This document shows positions 52,598-62,660 of a DNA stretch of 64,000 nucleotides, piece after piece. The DNA comes from Bog-756 sp963831535 (lineage in GTDB: Bacteria; Actinomycetota; Acidimicrobiia; Acidimicrobiales; RAAP-2). The stretch covers positions 62,001 to 126,000 of the forward strand of contig CAWHQP010000006.1 of the NCBI GenBank assembly GCA_963831535.1, read 5' to 3'. The position numbers and the translations under genes were made by a program. The notes under the pieces were generated by a model. The model saw only the letters and a list, made by a program, of their open reading frames with translations, did not search any database and was not told where the DNA came from. Within the stretch, counting starts at the first letter, position 1; the number at the start of each line of letters is the position of its first letter.

Positions 52598-54535
52598 GTG
52601 AGCGACTTCCTGCAGTACACCGTGTTCGGGGTCATGCTCGGCGCCGGCTACGCCATCGCCGCCACCGGGCTGGTGGTGACCTACACCACCTCGGGGGTGT
52701 TCAACTTCGCCCAGGGCGCGGTGGGGATGGTGGCTGCCTTCTGCTACTGGGAGCTGGTCTCGGCCCACAACGTGCCGGTGCTGTTGTCCCTGCTGATCAT
52801 CCTGGTCATCGGGGCCTCGATCTCCGGGGCGCTGGTGGAGCGGGTCCTGATGCGCCGACTGCACGGGGCCTCCTCCGAGCGACCGGTCATGGTGACCCTC
52901 GGCCTGATGGTCATCCTGACCGGTGCCGCCACCCTCATCTGGAGCCCGACCACCGAGCGGCAGGTCAACAACATGGTCTCGGGGCAGTTCCGCCTGGTCG
53001 GGATCAACATCCAGTACCAGGAGGTCCTGATCATCGGCGTGGCCCTGGCCGTGGCCATCGCCCTGCGCGCCCTCTTCTACTCCACCCGAACCGGCTACGC
53101 CCTCCGCGCGGTGGTGGACGATCCGGAGCTGTTGGCCATGTCGGGGGTGTCGCCCAACCGGATGAGCCAGTACGGGTGGATCCTCGGATTCATGCTGGCC
53201 GCGTTGGCCGGCGTCCTCCTGGCCCCGACGCAGACCACCGGGATCAGCATCGAGGCCATGACCCTGCTGGTGGTGAACGGGTACGCCGCAGCCATCGTGG
53301 GGCGACTCAAGAACATCCCGGTCACCTTCGCCGCCGCCATCGCCATCGGCTTGGCCGAGAACTACGTCATCAACTACATCCTGCCCCACGTCCCCCAGAA
53401 CCTCGTCCCGGACATCACCTACGCCCTCCCCATGGCGTTCTTGTTCATCGCCCTGGTCACGCTGCCCTCGGTGCGGCTGCGGGCGGTGGGCCGCCTGACC
53501 ACGATGCGTGCGCCGCGGGTGGCCGGAGGACGGGAGTCGCTGGTGGCCGGCGCGGTCTTCTTCGTGCTGGCCATCGTGGCCGCGGTGACCCTCGCCAACA
53601 CCGAGGTCAAGGGCACCACCCTGTTGACCCTGGGGGGCATGGTGATGACCCTTGGGATCGTTGGGCTGTCCCTGGTCCTGCTGACCGGGTACTCGGGTCA
53701 GGTCTCCCTGTGCCAGTTCTCCTTCATGGGTATCGGTGCCTTCGTCATGGGCAAGGTCGCCGGTGGGGGCTCCGTGCTGGGCCTGTTGGCCGCCACCGGG
53801 ATCTGTGCTGCCCTCGGCGCGCTGATCGCCCTTCCGACCATCCGACTGCGCGACCTCTATCTGGCTCTCGCCACCTTCGCCTTCGCCGACGCGGTGGCCA
53901 CCGGCTTCTTCCCCGACAGTCATATCTACGGCAGTGGGGGCATCTCGATCGGCCGGATCGTGGTCCCCGGAATCAACTTCGGCGGCGACGGGGCCGAGTT
54001 CCTCCTGGTTTCGGCCTTCTTCGTGCTCGCCGCACTGCTCGTCCTGGCCATACGGCGCAGCCTGTTCGGTCGACGCCTGGTGGCGCTCAACGACTCGCCG
54101 GCGGCCTACGCCACCGTGGGTCTCAACATCGGGTTCACCAAGGTGGCCGTCTTCGCCATCGCCGCGGCCATGGCGGGACTGGCCGGAGCGCTCTACGGCA
54201 CGGTGCAGGGCGTGGTGGGCACCACCGACTTCGACATTTTCCCCGGCATCATCTTTGTCCTCTTCGTCACCATCTGGAGCATCCGCACCGTGTCGGGAGC
54301 CTTTCTCGCCGCGCTCACCTACGTGGTGCTGAACCAGCAGTGGCCCAACGGGATCGGACTGTTCGCCGGGGTGGGGATCATCCTGATCGGCCGGGCCGCC
54401 GGCGGTCTGCTCGGATTGGAGTTCCTCCAGTTCCGGTTGCCGTGGGTCCGCCGGGAGGGCGGGACCGTCCCCGCCCTGTCCGGCAGCCCGGTGGGCGCGG
54501 CGGCGATGGGGAGGGAGACCCGTGCCGCCGGGTGA
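52598..54535 (+). CDS. Fused LivH-LivM branched-chain-type ABC permease (645 aa)
   Basis: The N-terminal half is LivH-like (YTVFGVMLGAGYAIAATGLV, then FNFAQGAVGMV, and the cytoplasmic EAA-like GVSPNRMSQYGWILGFMLAA). From about residue 300 the second half is LivM-like (LVLLTGYSGQVSLCQFSFMG, then IRLRDLYLALATFAFADAV, and NDSPAAYATVGLNIGFTKVA). In many bacteria these are two genes. The GTG is 59 bp after the receptor stop. The end overlaps the first ATPase gene by 14 bases. Confidence 0.93.
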   Translation: MSDFLQYTVFGVMLGAGYAIAATGLVVTYTTSGVFNFAQGAVGMVAAFCYWELVSAHNVPVLLSLLIILVIGASISGALVERVLMRRLHGASSERPVMVTLGLMVILTGAATLIWSPTTERQVNNMVSGQFRLVGINIQYQEVLIIGVALAVAIALRALFYSTRTGYALRAVVDDPELLAMSGVSPNRMSQYGWILGFMLAALAGVLLAPTQTTGISIEAMTLLVVNGYAAAIVGRLKNIPVTFAAAIAIGLAENYVINYILPHVPQNLVPDITYALPMAFLFIALVTLPSVRLRAVGRLTTMRAPRVAGGRESLVAGAVFFVLAIVAAVTLANTEVKGTTLLTLGGMVMTLGIVGLSLVLLTGYSGQVSLCQFSFMGIGAFVMGKVAGGGSVLGLLAATGICAALGALIALPTIRLRDLYLALATFAFADAVATGFFPDSHIYGSGGISIGRIVVPGINFGGDGAEFLLVSAFFVLAALLVLAIRRSLFGRRLVALNDSPAAYATVGLNIGFTKVAVFAIAAAMAGLAGALYGTVQGVVGTTDFDIFPGIIFVLFVTIWSIRTVSGAFLAALTYVVLNQQWPNGIGLFAGVGIILIGRAAGGLLGLEFLQFRLPWVRREGGTVPALSGSPVGAAAMGRETRAAG

Positions 54536-55457
54536 GGGCGACGGCGGCGGGACGGCCGCCCTCACCGTCTCGGAGGTGGCGGTCCGTTTCGGCGGCGTGG
54601 CGGCCCTGAACGACGTGACCCTGACCGTAGAGCCGGGCACCGTGACCGGACTCATCGGCCCCAACGGGGCCGGCAAGACCACGCTGTTCAACGTGATCAG
54701 CGGGTTGCAGGTACCGGATCGCGGTTCGGTGCACCTGTTCGACGCCGACGTCACCACCATGAAGCCCCATCGCCGGGCCCGGTTGGGTCTGGCCCGCACC
54801 TTCCAGCGACTGGAGATCTTCGGCACCCTCTCGGCCAGCGAGAACGTGCAGGTGGGCCTCGAATCCTCCGTGAAGTGGTGGAAGTGGAACCAACTCCGTC
54901 GGGCCGTTCCGTGGAAGCGGCACCCGGGCACCGACGATTCGGCCGTGGGATCCACCGCCACCGGAACCGGTGTTCGGAAGGGTTCCCCGACCGCAGCCAC
55001 CTGCGACCGGCTCCTCGCGGGGGTCGGTCTGGCCGGGTTGGGTCACGAGCAGTCCGCCACCATGTCCACGGGGTTGGCCCGGATGGTGGAGTTGGCCCGC
55101 GCCCTGGCCATCGGCCCGAAGCTCCTGCTCCTCGACGAGCCCGGCTCGGGACTCGACGAGGCGGAGTCGAAGGCCCTCGGTGACCTGTTGAGCAGCCTGG
55201 CTGCCGACGGCATGGCCGTTCTGCTGGTGGAGCACGACATGGAGCTGGTCATGCGGATCTGCGACCGCATCTACGTGCTCGATTTCGGGGACATCATCGC
55301 CGCCGGATCGCCGGAGGTCATCCGCAGCGACCCCCTCGTCCAGGCCGCATACCTGGGGGAGGCCAGTCCCGCCGAGGCGGAAGCCGCGTCCTTCGGGCCC
55401 CCCGGTACCGGTTCCGGTGCGGGCCTGGGCGCCGATCAGGGGTCCGAGAAGCCGTGA
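54522..55457 (+). CDS. livG: ABC transporter ATPase, LivG-like
   Basis: Walker A is GLIGPNGAGKTTLFNVISGL, the signature helix MSTGLARMVELARAL (unusual: STGLAR in place of SGGQQR, as in many LivG of this group), Walker B LLLLDEPGSGLDE and the switch His VEHDMELV. LivG proteins have an insertion after the Q-loop, seen here as LESSVKWWKWNQLRRAVPWK. The GTG start lies inside the permease gene, and the stop overlaps livF by four bases. Confidence 0.92.
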   Translation: MPPGEGDGGGTAALTVSEVAVRFGGVAALNDVTLTVEPGTVTGLIGPNGAGKTTLFNVISGLQVPDRGSVHLFDADVTTMKPHRRARLGLARTFQRLEIFGTLSASENVQVGLESSVKWWKWNQLRRAVPWKRHPGTDDSAVGSTATGTGVRKGSPTAATCDRLLAGVGLAGLGHEQSATMSTGLARMVELARALAIGPKLLLLDEPGSGLDEAESKALGDLLSSLAADGMAVLLVEHDMELVMRICDRIYVLDFGDIIAAGSPEVIRSDPLVQAAYLGEASPAEAEAASFGPPGTGSGAGLGADQGSEKP

Positions 55458-56251
55458 GCGGCGTGGTCGATGATGTGTTCGGTGGCGACGCCGACCGACC
55501 CCGGCCGGCACTCCCGGCCCAGGCTCCCACCAGCCAGCCCCCCCCGAGCCACCTCCCCCCGAGCATCGTGATCGACGACGTCCGGGCCGCCTACGGCCGC
55601 ATCGAGGTGCTCCACGGGGTCAACCTGATCGTGCCCCCCGGCAGTGTCTTCGCCCTACTCGGACCTAACGGCGCCGGCAAGTCGACCCTGCTCAAGGTCG
55701 TCAATGGACGCATGCGTCCGACGTCGGGACAGGTTCTGGTCGGCGACGTACCGGTGGGGAAGAGCCCGACGGAGAAGTTGGTCCGGAGCGGTCTGTGCGC
55801 CATCCCCGAGGGGCGGGGCATCTTCCCCAATCTCACCGTGCGCGAGAACCTGCGGATCTGGACCTACCGAGGCGGGATCACGGCCAAGGACGTGGAGGAG
55901 AAGACCTACGCTACGTTCCCCCGCCTGAAGGAGCGGCGCAAGCAGATGGCCGGAACCCTGTCGGGGGGTGAGCAACAGATGTTGGCCATCTCACGGGCAC
56001 TGGTCACCGGACCCAAGGTGCTGCTGCTCGACGAGCTTTCGATGGGTCTGGCCCCCCTCATCGTCGGCGAGCTCTACGAACTGGTCGGGACCCTCGCTTC
56101 GCAGGGTATGACCATCCTGCTCGTCGAGCAGTTCGTGACGACGGCCCTGGCCGTGGCTACCCGCGCCGCCATCATGGTGCACGGCCGCATCGAGCAGGAG
56201 GGGACTCCTCGCCAGATGGCCGACGCCGCCCTCGGTATGTACCTGGCCTGA
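55454..56251 (+). CDS. livF: ABC transporter ATPase, LivF-like
   Basis: After a Pro-rich N-terminus of about 35 residues come Walker A (LLGPNGAGKSTLLKVVNG), the Q-loop region AIPEGRGIFPNLTVREN typical of LivF, the signature LSGGEQQMLAISRAL, Walker B VLLLDELSMGLAP and the switch region LLVEQFV. It completes a four-gene transporter: receptor, fused permease and two ATPases. The GTG overlaps the livG stop. It converges with valS at a distance of 18 bp. Confidence 0.94.
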   Translation: MSGVVDDVFGGDADRPRPALPAQAPTSQPPPSHLPPSIVIDDVRAAYGRIEVLHGVNLIVPPGSVFALLGPNGAGKSTLLKVVNGRMRPTSGQVLVGDVPVGKSPTEKLVRSGLCAIPEGRGIFPNLTVRENLRIWTYRGGITAKDVEEKTYATFPRLKERRKQMAGTLSGGEQQMLAISRALVTGPKVLLLDELSMGLAPLIVGELYELVGTLASQGMTILLVEQFVTTALAVATRAAIMVHGRIEQEGTPRQMADAALGMYLA

Positions 56252-56269
56252 CCGAGATTCCGGCAACGC

Positions 56270-58878
56270 TCACTCTGTTTCGGACAGCTCCACCTCGACC
56301 AGGGCCTCGCCGGCTTCCCTAGTCACCAGGCTGACCACTCCGCCGGCGTCGCGCAGGTCGTTCTCGGCGGACAGCAGGGCGGCGATCCGCCCGGCCGAGT
56401 CAGCCACCGTGAGGGTGGTCACCGGCCACCGCATCGACCGCTTGGCGGTGGTCTTGGCCCGACGCACCCGGCCCAGCACCTCAGCGGCGACCTCCAATAC
56501 CGGGCCGACGCCCTCGGGTCCGTCGGGGAGGGCCTCGTCGAATTCGCCGCAGTCGGGCCACGGCGCGGTGTGGATGGAACCGGACTGCCACCACGACCAG
56601 ACCTCTTCGGTGACGAAGGGGAGGACCGGGGCCAACAGCCGCAGCAGGGTCGAGAGGGCCAGGGCCAGAGCAGCCCGCGCCGAGGCCGGGCCGGGCTCGG
56701 TGGCGTCCCCGTAGGCCCGGGTCTTGACCAGCTCGAGATAGTCGTCGCAGAAAGACCAGAAGAACGACTCGGTGCGCTCCAGGGCCCGGGCGTAGTCGAA
56801 GGCCTCGAACGCCGTGGTGGACTCGTCGACGACCTCGGCCAAGCGGGCCAGCATGGCCCGGTCGATCGGCGCGGTGACCGAGCCCGGCCCGGGCACCACC
56901 ACCGTGCCGTCGTCGTCGGCCATCCGGCCGAGCACGAAGCGTGAGGCGTTGAGGATCTTGATGGCCAGGCGCCGTCCCACTTTCATCTGGCCTTCGTCGA
57001 AGGCGGTGTCGGTCCCCGGCCGCCCGCCGGCGGCCCAGTAGCGGACGGCGTCGGCCCCGTGCTTTTCCACGAGGGGGAGTGGGGTGACCACCGCGCCTTT
57101 GGACTTCGACATCTTCTTGCGCTCGGGGTCCAACACCCATCCCGAGATGGCGGCGTCGGTCCAGGGCAGGGTGCCGAACTCCAGGTCGGAGCGGACCACC
57201 GTGGAGAACAGCCAGGTCCGGATGATCTCGTGGGCCTGGGGGCGGACGTCCATGGGGAAGACCCGAGCGAACAGGTCGGGATCGTCCTCCCACCCTCCGG
57301 CGATCTGCGGGGTGAGTGACGAGGTGGCCCAGGTATCCATCACGTCCGGGTCGCCCACGAAGCCGGCCGGGCGCCCCCGCTGGTCGTCGGAGTACCCTTC
57401 GGGCACGTCGGTGGACGGGTCGACGGGCAGTCGGTCCTCAGCAGCGAATAGCGGGCGGTCGAACTGAGTCTCGCCGCTGGCATCCACCGGGTACCAGACC
57501 GGGAAGGGGACGCCGAAGAAGCGCTGCCGGCTGATGTTCCAGTCACCGTTCAGTCCCTCGACCCAGGCCCGGTAGCGGTGGGCCATGTAGGGCGGGTGCC
57601 AGCGCAGTTCCTCGCCCCGGGCCAGCAGACGGTTCCGGAGCGGGAGGGTGAGCACGAACCACTGGCGGGACGAGACGATCTCGAGGGGACGGTCGCCCTT
57701 CTCGTAGAACTTGACCGGGTGGGTGATGGGACTGGGCTCCCCGATGAGAGCCCCGGACTCGACCAGCTGTTCGACTATCCGGGTCTGGGCCTGTCTCACG
57801 GTGCGACCGACCAGCTCGTTGTAGGCCAGGGTGGCCGCATTCGGGTCGTCGGACTCCCATCCGTCGGTTCCCCACGTCACTGGCAGGAGGCGGCCGTCTC
57901 GGCCCACGACGGTCCGTGTGGGGAGGGACAGCTCGCGCCACCACACCACGTCGGTGGTGTCGCCGAAGGTGCAGATCATGGCGATGCCCGAACCCTTTTC
58001 GGGGTCGGCCAGTTCATGGGCCAGCACCGGCACCCGCACGCCGAACAACGGGGTGGACACCTCGGTCCCGAACAGGGCTCGGTAGCGCTCGTCGGTGGGA
58101 TGGGCCACCAGAGCCACGCAGGCGGGCAGCAGCTCGGGACGGGTGGTCTCGATGTCGACGGCCCCCTCGGCTCCCACCCGGGGGAACCGGAGCCGGTGGT
58201 AGGCACCAGGACGCTCCCGGTCCTCCAGCTCGGCCTGGGAGACGGCGGTGCGGAAGTCGACGTCCCAGAGGGTGGGTGCGGTCCGCTGCACCACCTGTCC
58301 CCGGGCTGCCAGGCGCAGGAAGCCCCGTTGGGAGACACGTTGGGCCCGGTCCGACACGGTGGCGTAGGTGTGGGACCAGTCCACCGACAGGCCGAGCAGG
58401 CGCCAGAGCTGTTCGAAGACCTGTTCGTCCTCCTCGGTGAGCTGATGGCAGAGGGCGACGAAGTTGGGCCGGGAGACCGAGATGGGCTCCTTGCCGGGTT
58501 CGGCAGGCGGTTCGAAGGTGGGGTCGAAGGGCAGGCTCGGATCGCAGCGGACCCCGAAGAAATTCTGCACCCGGCGCTCGGTGGGCAGCCCGTTGTCGTC
58601 CCACCCCATGGGGTAGAAGACGGCCCGGCCCCGCATGCGCTGGAAGCGGGCCACGGCGTCGGTGTGGGTGTAGGAGAAGACGTGGCCGATGTGGAGTGAG
58701 CCCGACACGGTCGGAGGAGGGGTGTCGATGGAGAAGACCTGCTCACGGGGGGCGGTGCGGTCGAAGGCGTAGAGACCGTCGTCTTCCCAGCGGGACGACC
58801 ACGTGGCCTCGAGCCCCTCCAGCCCGGGCTTCTCGGGGATCCCCGTGGGTCCGGTCGGTGCGGTCCGTGTGTGCTCAT
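56270..58878 (-). CDS. valS: Valyl-tRNA synthetase, with an apparent missing base near the 5' end
   Basis: A class I synthetase with GSLHIGHVFSYTHTD (HIGH), YPMGWDDNGLPTERRVQNFF, DTTDVVWW editing-domain residues and KKMSKSKGAVVTPLP (KMSKS). It is the short type without the C-terminal coiled-coil arm. True N-terminal coding (IPEKPGLEGLEATWSSRWED, VFSIDTPPPTVSG) extends past every canonical start in its frame. The ATG at 58878 is in another frame and would join it if the GGGG at 58841-58844 (minus strand) had one more G, giving 869 residues. Alternatively AUC is the start. It is divergent from cysS with 21 bp between. Confidence 0.9.
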
Positions 58879-58899
58879 GATCGGGTTACCGTACCCTGC

Positions 58900-60309
58900 G
58901 TGCTCCAGCTCCACGACACCGCCACCGGCGAGGTGGCGCCGCTTCGCTTGCGGGAACCGGGCCGGGTGTCCATGTACGTGTGTGGGCCGACGGTGTACGA
59001 CGCACCCCACATCGGACATGGGCGCTTCACCTTGGTCTTCGATGTCCTCCGTCGCTACCTGCTGTTCACCGGGCTCGACGTGACCTATGTATCTAACGTG
59101 ACTGACATCGAGGACAAGATCATCGAGCGGGCGGCCGAGCGGGGTATCCCAGAGACCGAGTTGACCGCGTTCTATGAACGGACCTGGTGGGACTCGATGG
59201 ACGCCCTCGGGGTCCTGCGCCCGACCGAGGTGCCGCACGCCACGGCGTATGTGGAGCAGATGGTCGCCCTGGTGGAGGATCTGATGGCACGGGGTGTGGC
59301 CTACGAGACCGGCGACGGCGTCTATCTGTCCGTGATGGACATCGAGGGGTACGGCCTGTTGGCCCACCAGCCCCTGGACACACTCCGTGTGGGGGCCCGA
59401 GTCGAGGCCGACCAGGAGAAGCGGTCACCCCTGGATTTCGTCCTGTGGAAGAAGGCCAAGCCGGACGAGCCGACGTGGCCATCCCCCTGGGGGGATGGCC
59501 GGCCCGGGTGGCACACCGAGTGCGTGGTGATGTCCCTCGACCTGTTGGGGGATGGGTTCGACCTGCACGGCGGCGCGATCGACTTGATCTTTCCGCACCA
59601 CGAGAACGAGCGGGCCCAGGCGGTGGCCGTGGGTCGTGACTTCGCGCACCACTGGGTGCACAACGGATGGGTCACCGTGGACGGCGAGAAGATGTCCAAA
59701 TCCCTGGGCAACTTCACCTCGCTCACCGACCTGCTGGAGAAGAGCGACGGCCGTGCCTACCGGTTGTTGGTGCTGCGGTCCCACTACCGGTCGCCCATCG
59801 AGGTCACCCCGGAGACCATCGCCGATGCCGAGGCCGGGCTGGCCCGTCTCGACGGGATGGCCCGGCGCTTCGGGGTTCACGACCTGCTGGCAGAGGGCCC
59901 CGTGATCGATCCGGCGGAGCGGGCCGGGGCCATCGGTGACCCTGGGCTCGACCCCGAGGCGGTCGCCCGCTTCCGGGCCCGGATGGACGATGATCTCGAC
60001 ACTCCGGGGGCACTGGCCATCGTGTTCGACCTGGTTCGACAGGCCAACAGCGCCGCCGACGCCGGCGACACGACCGGAGCCGAGCGGGCGGCGGGGACGG
60101 CGGTTCTGCTCGGTGCGGCTCTCGGCCTCTCCCTCGGGTCGGGGACCTCGAGCGAGGTGGATCCGGAGACGGCCGACCGGGTCAGGCGACGGGACGAGGC
60201 CCGGGCAGCACGTCGTTGGGATGAGGCCGACACTCTCCGTGGCGAGTTGGAGTCAACGGGTTGGGTGGTCGAGGACGGACCCGAAGGGACGCGGGTCCGT
60301 CGTCAATGA
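58900..60309 (+). CDS. cysS: Cysteinyl-tRNA synthetase
   Basis: All hallmarks are present: YVCGPTVYDAPHIGHGRF (zinc Cys and HIGH), the second zinc ligands in WHTECVVMS and FPHHENERAQ, and KMSKSLGNF. The 469-residue length fits bacterial CysRS. It charges tRNA-Cys with cysteine. The GTG at 58900 is the only start near the conserved LQLHDTATGEVAPL opening; no strong ribosome site is seen. CysRS-like MshC is excluded because the KMSKS and anticodon-binding domains are those of CysS. Confidence 0.95.
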   Translation: MLQLHDTATGEVAPLRLREPGRVSMYVCGPTVYDAPHIGHGRFTLVFDVLRRYLLFTGLDVTYVSNVTDIEDKIIERAAERGIPETELTAFYERTWWDSMDALGVLRPTEVPHATAYVEQMVALVEDLMARGVAYETGDGVYLSVMDIEGYGLLAHQPLDTLRVGARVEADQEKRSPLDFVLWKKAKPDEPTWPSPWGDGRPGWHTECVVMSLDLLGDGFDLHGGAIDLIFPHHENERAQAVAVGRDFAHHWVHNGWVTVDGEKMSKSLGNFTSLTDLLEKSDGRAYRLLVLRSHYRSPIEVTPETIADAEAGLARLDGMARRFGVHDLLAEGPVIDPAERAGAIGDPGLDPEAVARFRARMDDDLDTPGALAIVFDLVRQANSAADAGDTTGAERAAGTAVLLGAALGLSLGSGTSSEVDPETADRVRRRDEARAARRWDEADTLRGELESTGWVVEDGPEGTRVRRQ

Positions 60310-60500
60310 ACGGCGCGTGAACACCCGCCCAGAAGGGGCCTCAACAGTTGATTCTGGGAATCAGACTGGTAGCGTTTTCCTTCTCAGGGGGTCACCCTGG
60401 GCCGGTGGTCGGAGACCTGCACGCAGGCGTGAGGGTCGGGCCGGTGGCTCTGGTGTGGTCCGCTGTGCATGAAGCGTGTGGAGGAAAGGGGAATGCCACC

Positions 60501-60713
60501 GTGGCTTCCGGAACAGTCAAGTGGTTCAACGCTGAGAAGGGCTTCGGCTTCATCTCTCAACCGGATGGCGGGGCCGACGTGTTCGTGCACCACACCGCCA
60601 TTCAGATGAACGGATTCCGCTCCCTCGAGGAGGGCCAGGCGGTGGAGTTCGATCTACAGGAAGGCCCCAAGGGTCTCCAGGCGGTGGATGTGCGCCTGGC
60701 CCAGCCGGCCTGA
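60501..60713 (+). CDS. csp: Cold-shock-domain protein
   Basis: The 70-residue single CSD has both RNA-binding motifs, KGFGFI (RNP1) and VFVHHTAI (RNP2), and opens with SGTVKWFNAEKGF. Such proteins bind single-stranded RNA and melt structure. The GTG start follows AAAGGGGA; the ATG seven bases earlier is out of frame. The 190 bp between cysS and this gene may contain a long leader, as in cspA genes, with a short CAGGG/CCCTG hairpin near 60390. Confidence 0.95.
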   Translation: MASGTVKWFNAEKGFGFISQPDGGADVFVHHTAIQMNGFRSLEEGQAVEFDLQEGPKGLQAVDVRLAQPA

Positions 60714-60960
60714 TCCCCCACAACGCCTCGGTTCTCCCGGTCACTCCCCGGCCCGGCGGCCCTTGCGTTCTTCCGCCGCCTCTGTCGGTGCGGCCCCGTC
60801 GCGTCTGACCCGGGTACTGACGTCCCCACGAGGGAACCGCCGCCGTCAGCGACCGGCGGGCCAGTCCGGCCCCTGCGTCGCCACGATGAGCGCAGCTCCG
60901 GACTCCAGCCCGGGGACAGGCGTGCCGTCGTCCGGGTTGTGGCGTAAGCCTCCATTTGTG

Positions 60961-60976
60961 GTTACCATTGGGTAAC
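60961..60976. promoter_or_regulatory. 16-bp inverted repeat upstream of the acyl-CoA dehydrogenase
   Basis: GTTACC-ATTG-GGTAAC is a perfect dyad 115 bp before the gene, in the only AT-rich patch of the intergenic region, and GGTAACTA overlaps a possible -10. The form suits a TetR- or MarR-type regulator of fatty-acid genes; the regulator is not in the window. Confidence 0.6.
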
Positions 60977-61091
60977 TAGAAACGATCGATCGGTAGTCAT
61001 GGCCGGCGGACGGAGCGACCGGGCAACCCACGGTCGCCGAGCGCCAGTCGCGTGGGACAGGCCCAAGTGGGCCGGAACGGAGCAAGGCACC

Positions 61092-62306
61092 ATGGCCGAA
61101 TTCTCACTGGACCTCAACGAGGACCAACTCCAGATCCAGAAATGGGTCCACGACTTCGCGGAGAACGTGATCCGACCGGCCGGACACGAATGGGACGAGC
61201 GCGAGGAGACACCCTGGCCCATCATCAAAGAGGCGGCCGAGATCGGGCTGTACTCCTTCGACTTCATCAGTCAGGCCTTCTTCGACGAGAGCGGGCTGCT
61301 GATGCCCATCGCCAGCGAGGAGATGGCGTGGGGAGACGCCGGTATCGCCCTGTCCATCTTCGGGAGCACCCTGGGCCTGGCCGGCATCGCCGCCAACGGA
61401 ACTCCCGAGCAGCTGGTGGAGTGGGGTCCCCAGTGCTTCGGGACTCCGGAGAAGATCCAGCTGGCGGCCTTCGCCGTCTCGGAGCCTGACGCCGGTTCTG
61501 ACGTCTCCTCGCTCCGCACCAGGGCGGTGTACGACGAGGCCAAGGACGAGTGGGTCCTGAACGGCACCAAGACGTGGATCACCAACGGCGGCATCGCCGA
61601 CATCCACGTGGTGGTGGCGTCGGTCGAGCCCGAACTGGGATCACGGGGCCAGGCCAGCTTCATCGTGCCACCCGGCACGCCGGGGATCTCCCAGGGCCAG
61701 AAGTTCCAGAAGATGGGGATCCGCGCCTCGCACACGGCCGAGGTAATCCTCGATGACTGTCGGGTACCGGGACACTGCCTGCTCGGAGGCAAGGACAAGC
61801 TCGACGAGAAGCTGGCCCGGGCCCGCGAGGGTAAGCGGTCGACCAGCCAGGCGGCCATGAAGACCTTCGAGGCCTCCCGACCCACCGTGGGTGCTCAGGC
61901 CCTCGGCATCGCCCGGGCGGCCTACGAGTACTCGCTCGACTACGCCAAGGAGCGCAAGGCGTTCGGTCGCGCCATCATCGAGAACCAGGCCATCGCCTTC
62001 AAGCTGGCGGACATGAAAACGCGGATCGATGCCTCCCGTCTCCTGGTGTGGCGGGCTTCTTGGATGGGTCGCAACGGCAAGGAGTTCACCTCCGGCGAGG
62101 GTTCGATGTCCAAGCTGTACGCGGGTGAGACGGCGGTATATGTGACCGAGGAGGCCATCCAGATCATGGGCGGCTACGGCTACATCCGGGAGCACCCGGT
62201 GGAGCGCTGGCACCGGGATTCGAAGATCTACACCATCTTTGAAGGAACGAGTGAGATTCAGAGACTGATTATCGCCCGGGCCATCTCTGGGGTCCATATC
62301 AAGTAG
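61092..62306 (+). CDS. Acyl-CoA dehydrogenase (404 aa)
   Basis: The FAD enzyme has the three acyl-CoA dehydrogenase domains: AFAVSEPDAGSDVSSLRTRA at the flavin/substrate loop, WITNGGIADIHVVV, then RKAFGRAIIENQAIAFKLAD and the C-terminal IQIMGGYGYIREHPVERWHR. The catalytic Glu is in TIFEGTSEIQRL, as in the medium-chain type. It inserts the alpha-beta double bond in acyl-CoA, passing electrons to ETF. The ATG at 61092 is chosen over an upstream frame with Arg-rich sequence. A dyad upstream suggests ligand-responsive control. Confidence 0.93.
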   Translation: MAEFSLDLNEDQLQIQKWVHDFAENVIRPAGHEWDEREETPWPIIKEAAEIGLYSFDFISQAFFDESGLLMPIASEEMAWGDAGIALSIFGSTLGLAGIAANGTPEQLVEWGPQCFGTPEKIQLAAFAVSEPDAGSDVSSLRTRAVYDEAKDEWVLNGTKTWITNGGIADIHVVVASVEPELGSRGQASFIVPPGTPGISQGQKFQKMGIRASHTAEVILDDCRVPGHCLLGGKDKLDEKLARAREGKRSTSQAAMKTFEASRPTVGAQALGIARAAYEYSLDYAKERKAFGRAIIENQAIAFKLADMKTRIDASRLLVWRASWMGRNGKEFTSGEGSMSKLYAGETAVYVTEEAIQIMGGYGYIREHPVERWHRDSKIYTIFEGTSEIQRLIIARAISGVHIK

Positions 62307-62660
62307 TTGAACTGGGCCTTTGTCCTATCCGGCCCGACAGCCACTACGTCCCCTCCACGTCGCACAAACGCTACAGAAGTGCGCGGCGAGTTACAGAAGG
62401 CTCAGCGGCCAAACTCGAGGTGAGTTCAGGGTGGTTCGAAGTCGACCAGGCACCTTGCTTGGCTTCCTTGTGCCATCGCCCAGCCATGACCTTGGACCGG
62501 GAAATGTCCCGCAGTCCCTGGTAGGACATTTCGGAGTCGTGCCCTACCGATGGGGCTCTTCGGAGATGACCGGGGTACGGCGCTCGCGGTTGCAAGCAGC
62601 ACCTAGCACTCAAAGGGCGCGAATGGTGCCCCACCCATTCGGTTGCATTTGGAGGCAGGG
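62307..62660. other. 354-bp gene-free stretch with an inverted repeat
   Basis: Base composition drops and no ORF is convincing between the acyl-CoA dehydrogenase and the HAD gene. It holds TACAGAAG repeated twice 22 bp apart (around 62373 and 62395) and the inverted repeat listed separately. It could be a scar of a lost mobile element. Confidence 0.5.
62501..62532. repeat. Inverted repeat GAAATGTCC...GGACATTTC
   Basis: Nine-base arms at 62501-62509 and 62524-62532 are perfectly complementary across a 14-base spacer (CGCAGTCCCTGGTA). It has no T tract and is not next to a gene end. The arms look like short transposon-end sequences placed head to head, but no transposase remains. Confidence 0.55.

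Noticed and set aside
52508..55000. Long minus-strand frame opposite the ABC transporter genes
   Set aside because: Antisense to livHM/livG; Gln/Gly/His-rich mirror product with no domain.
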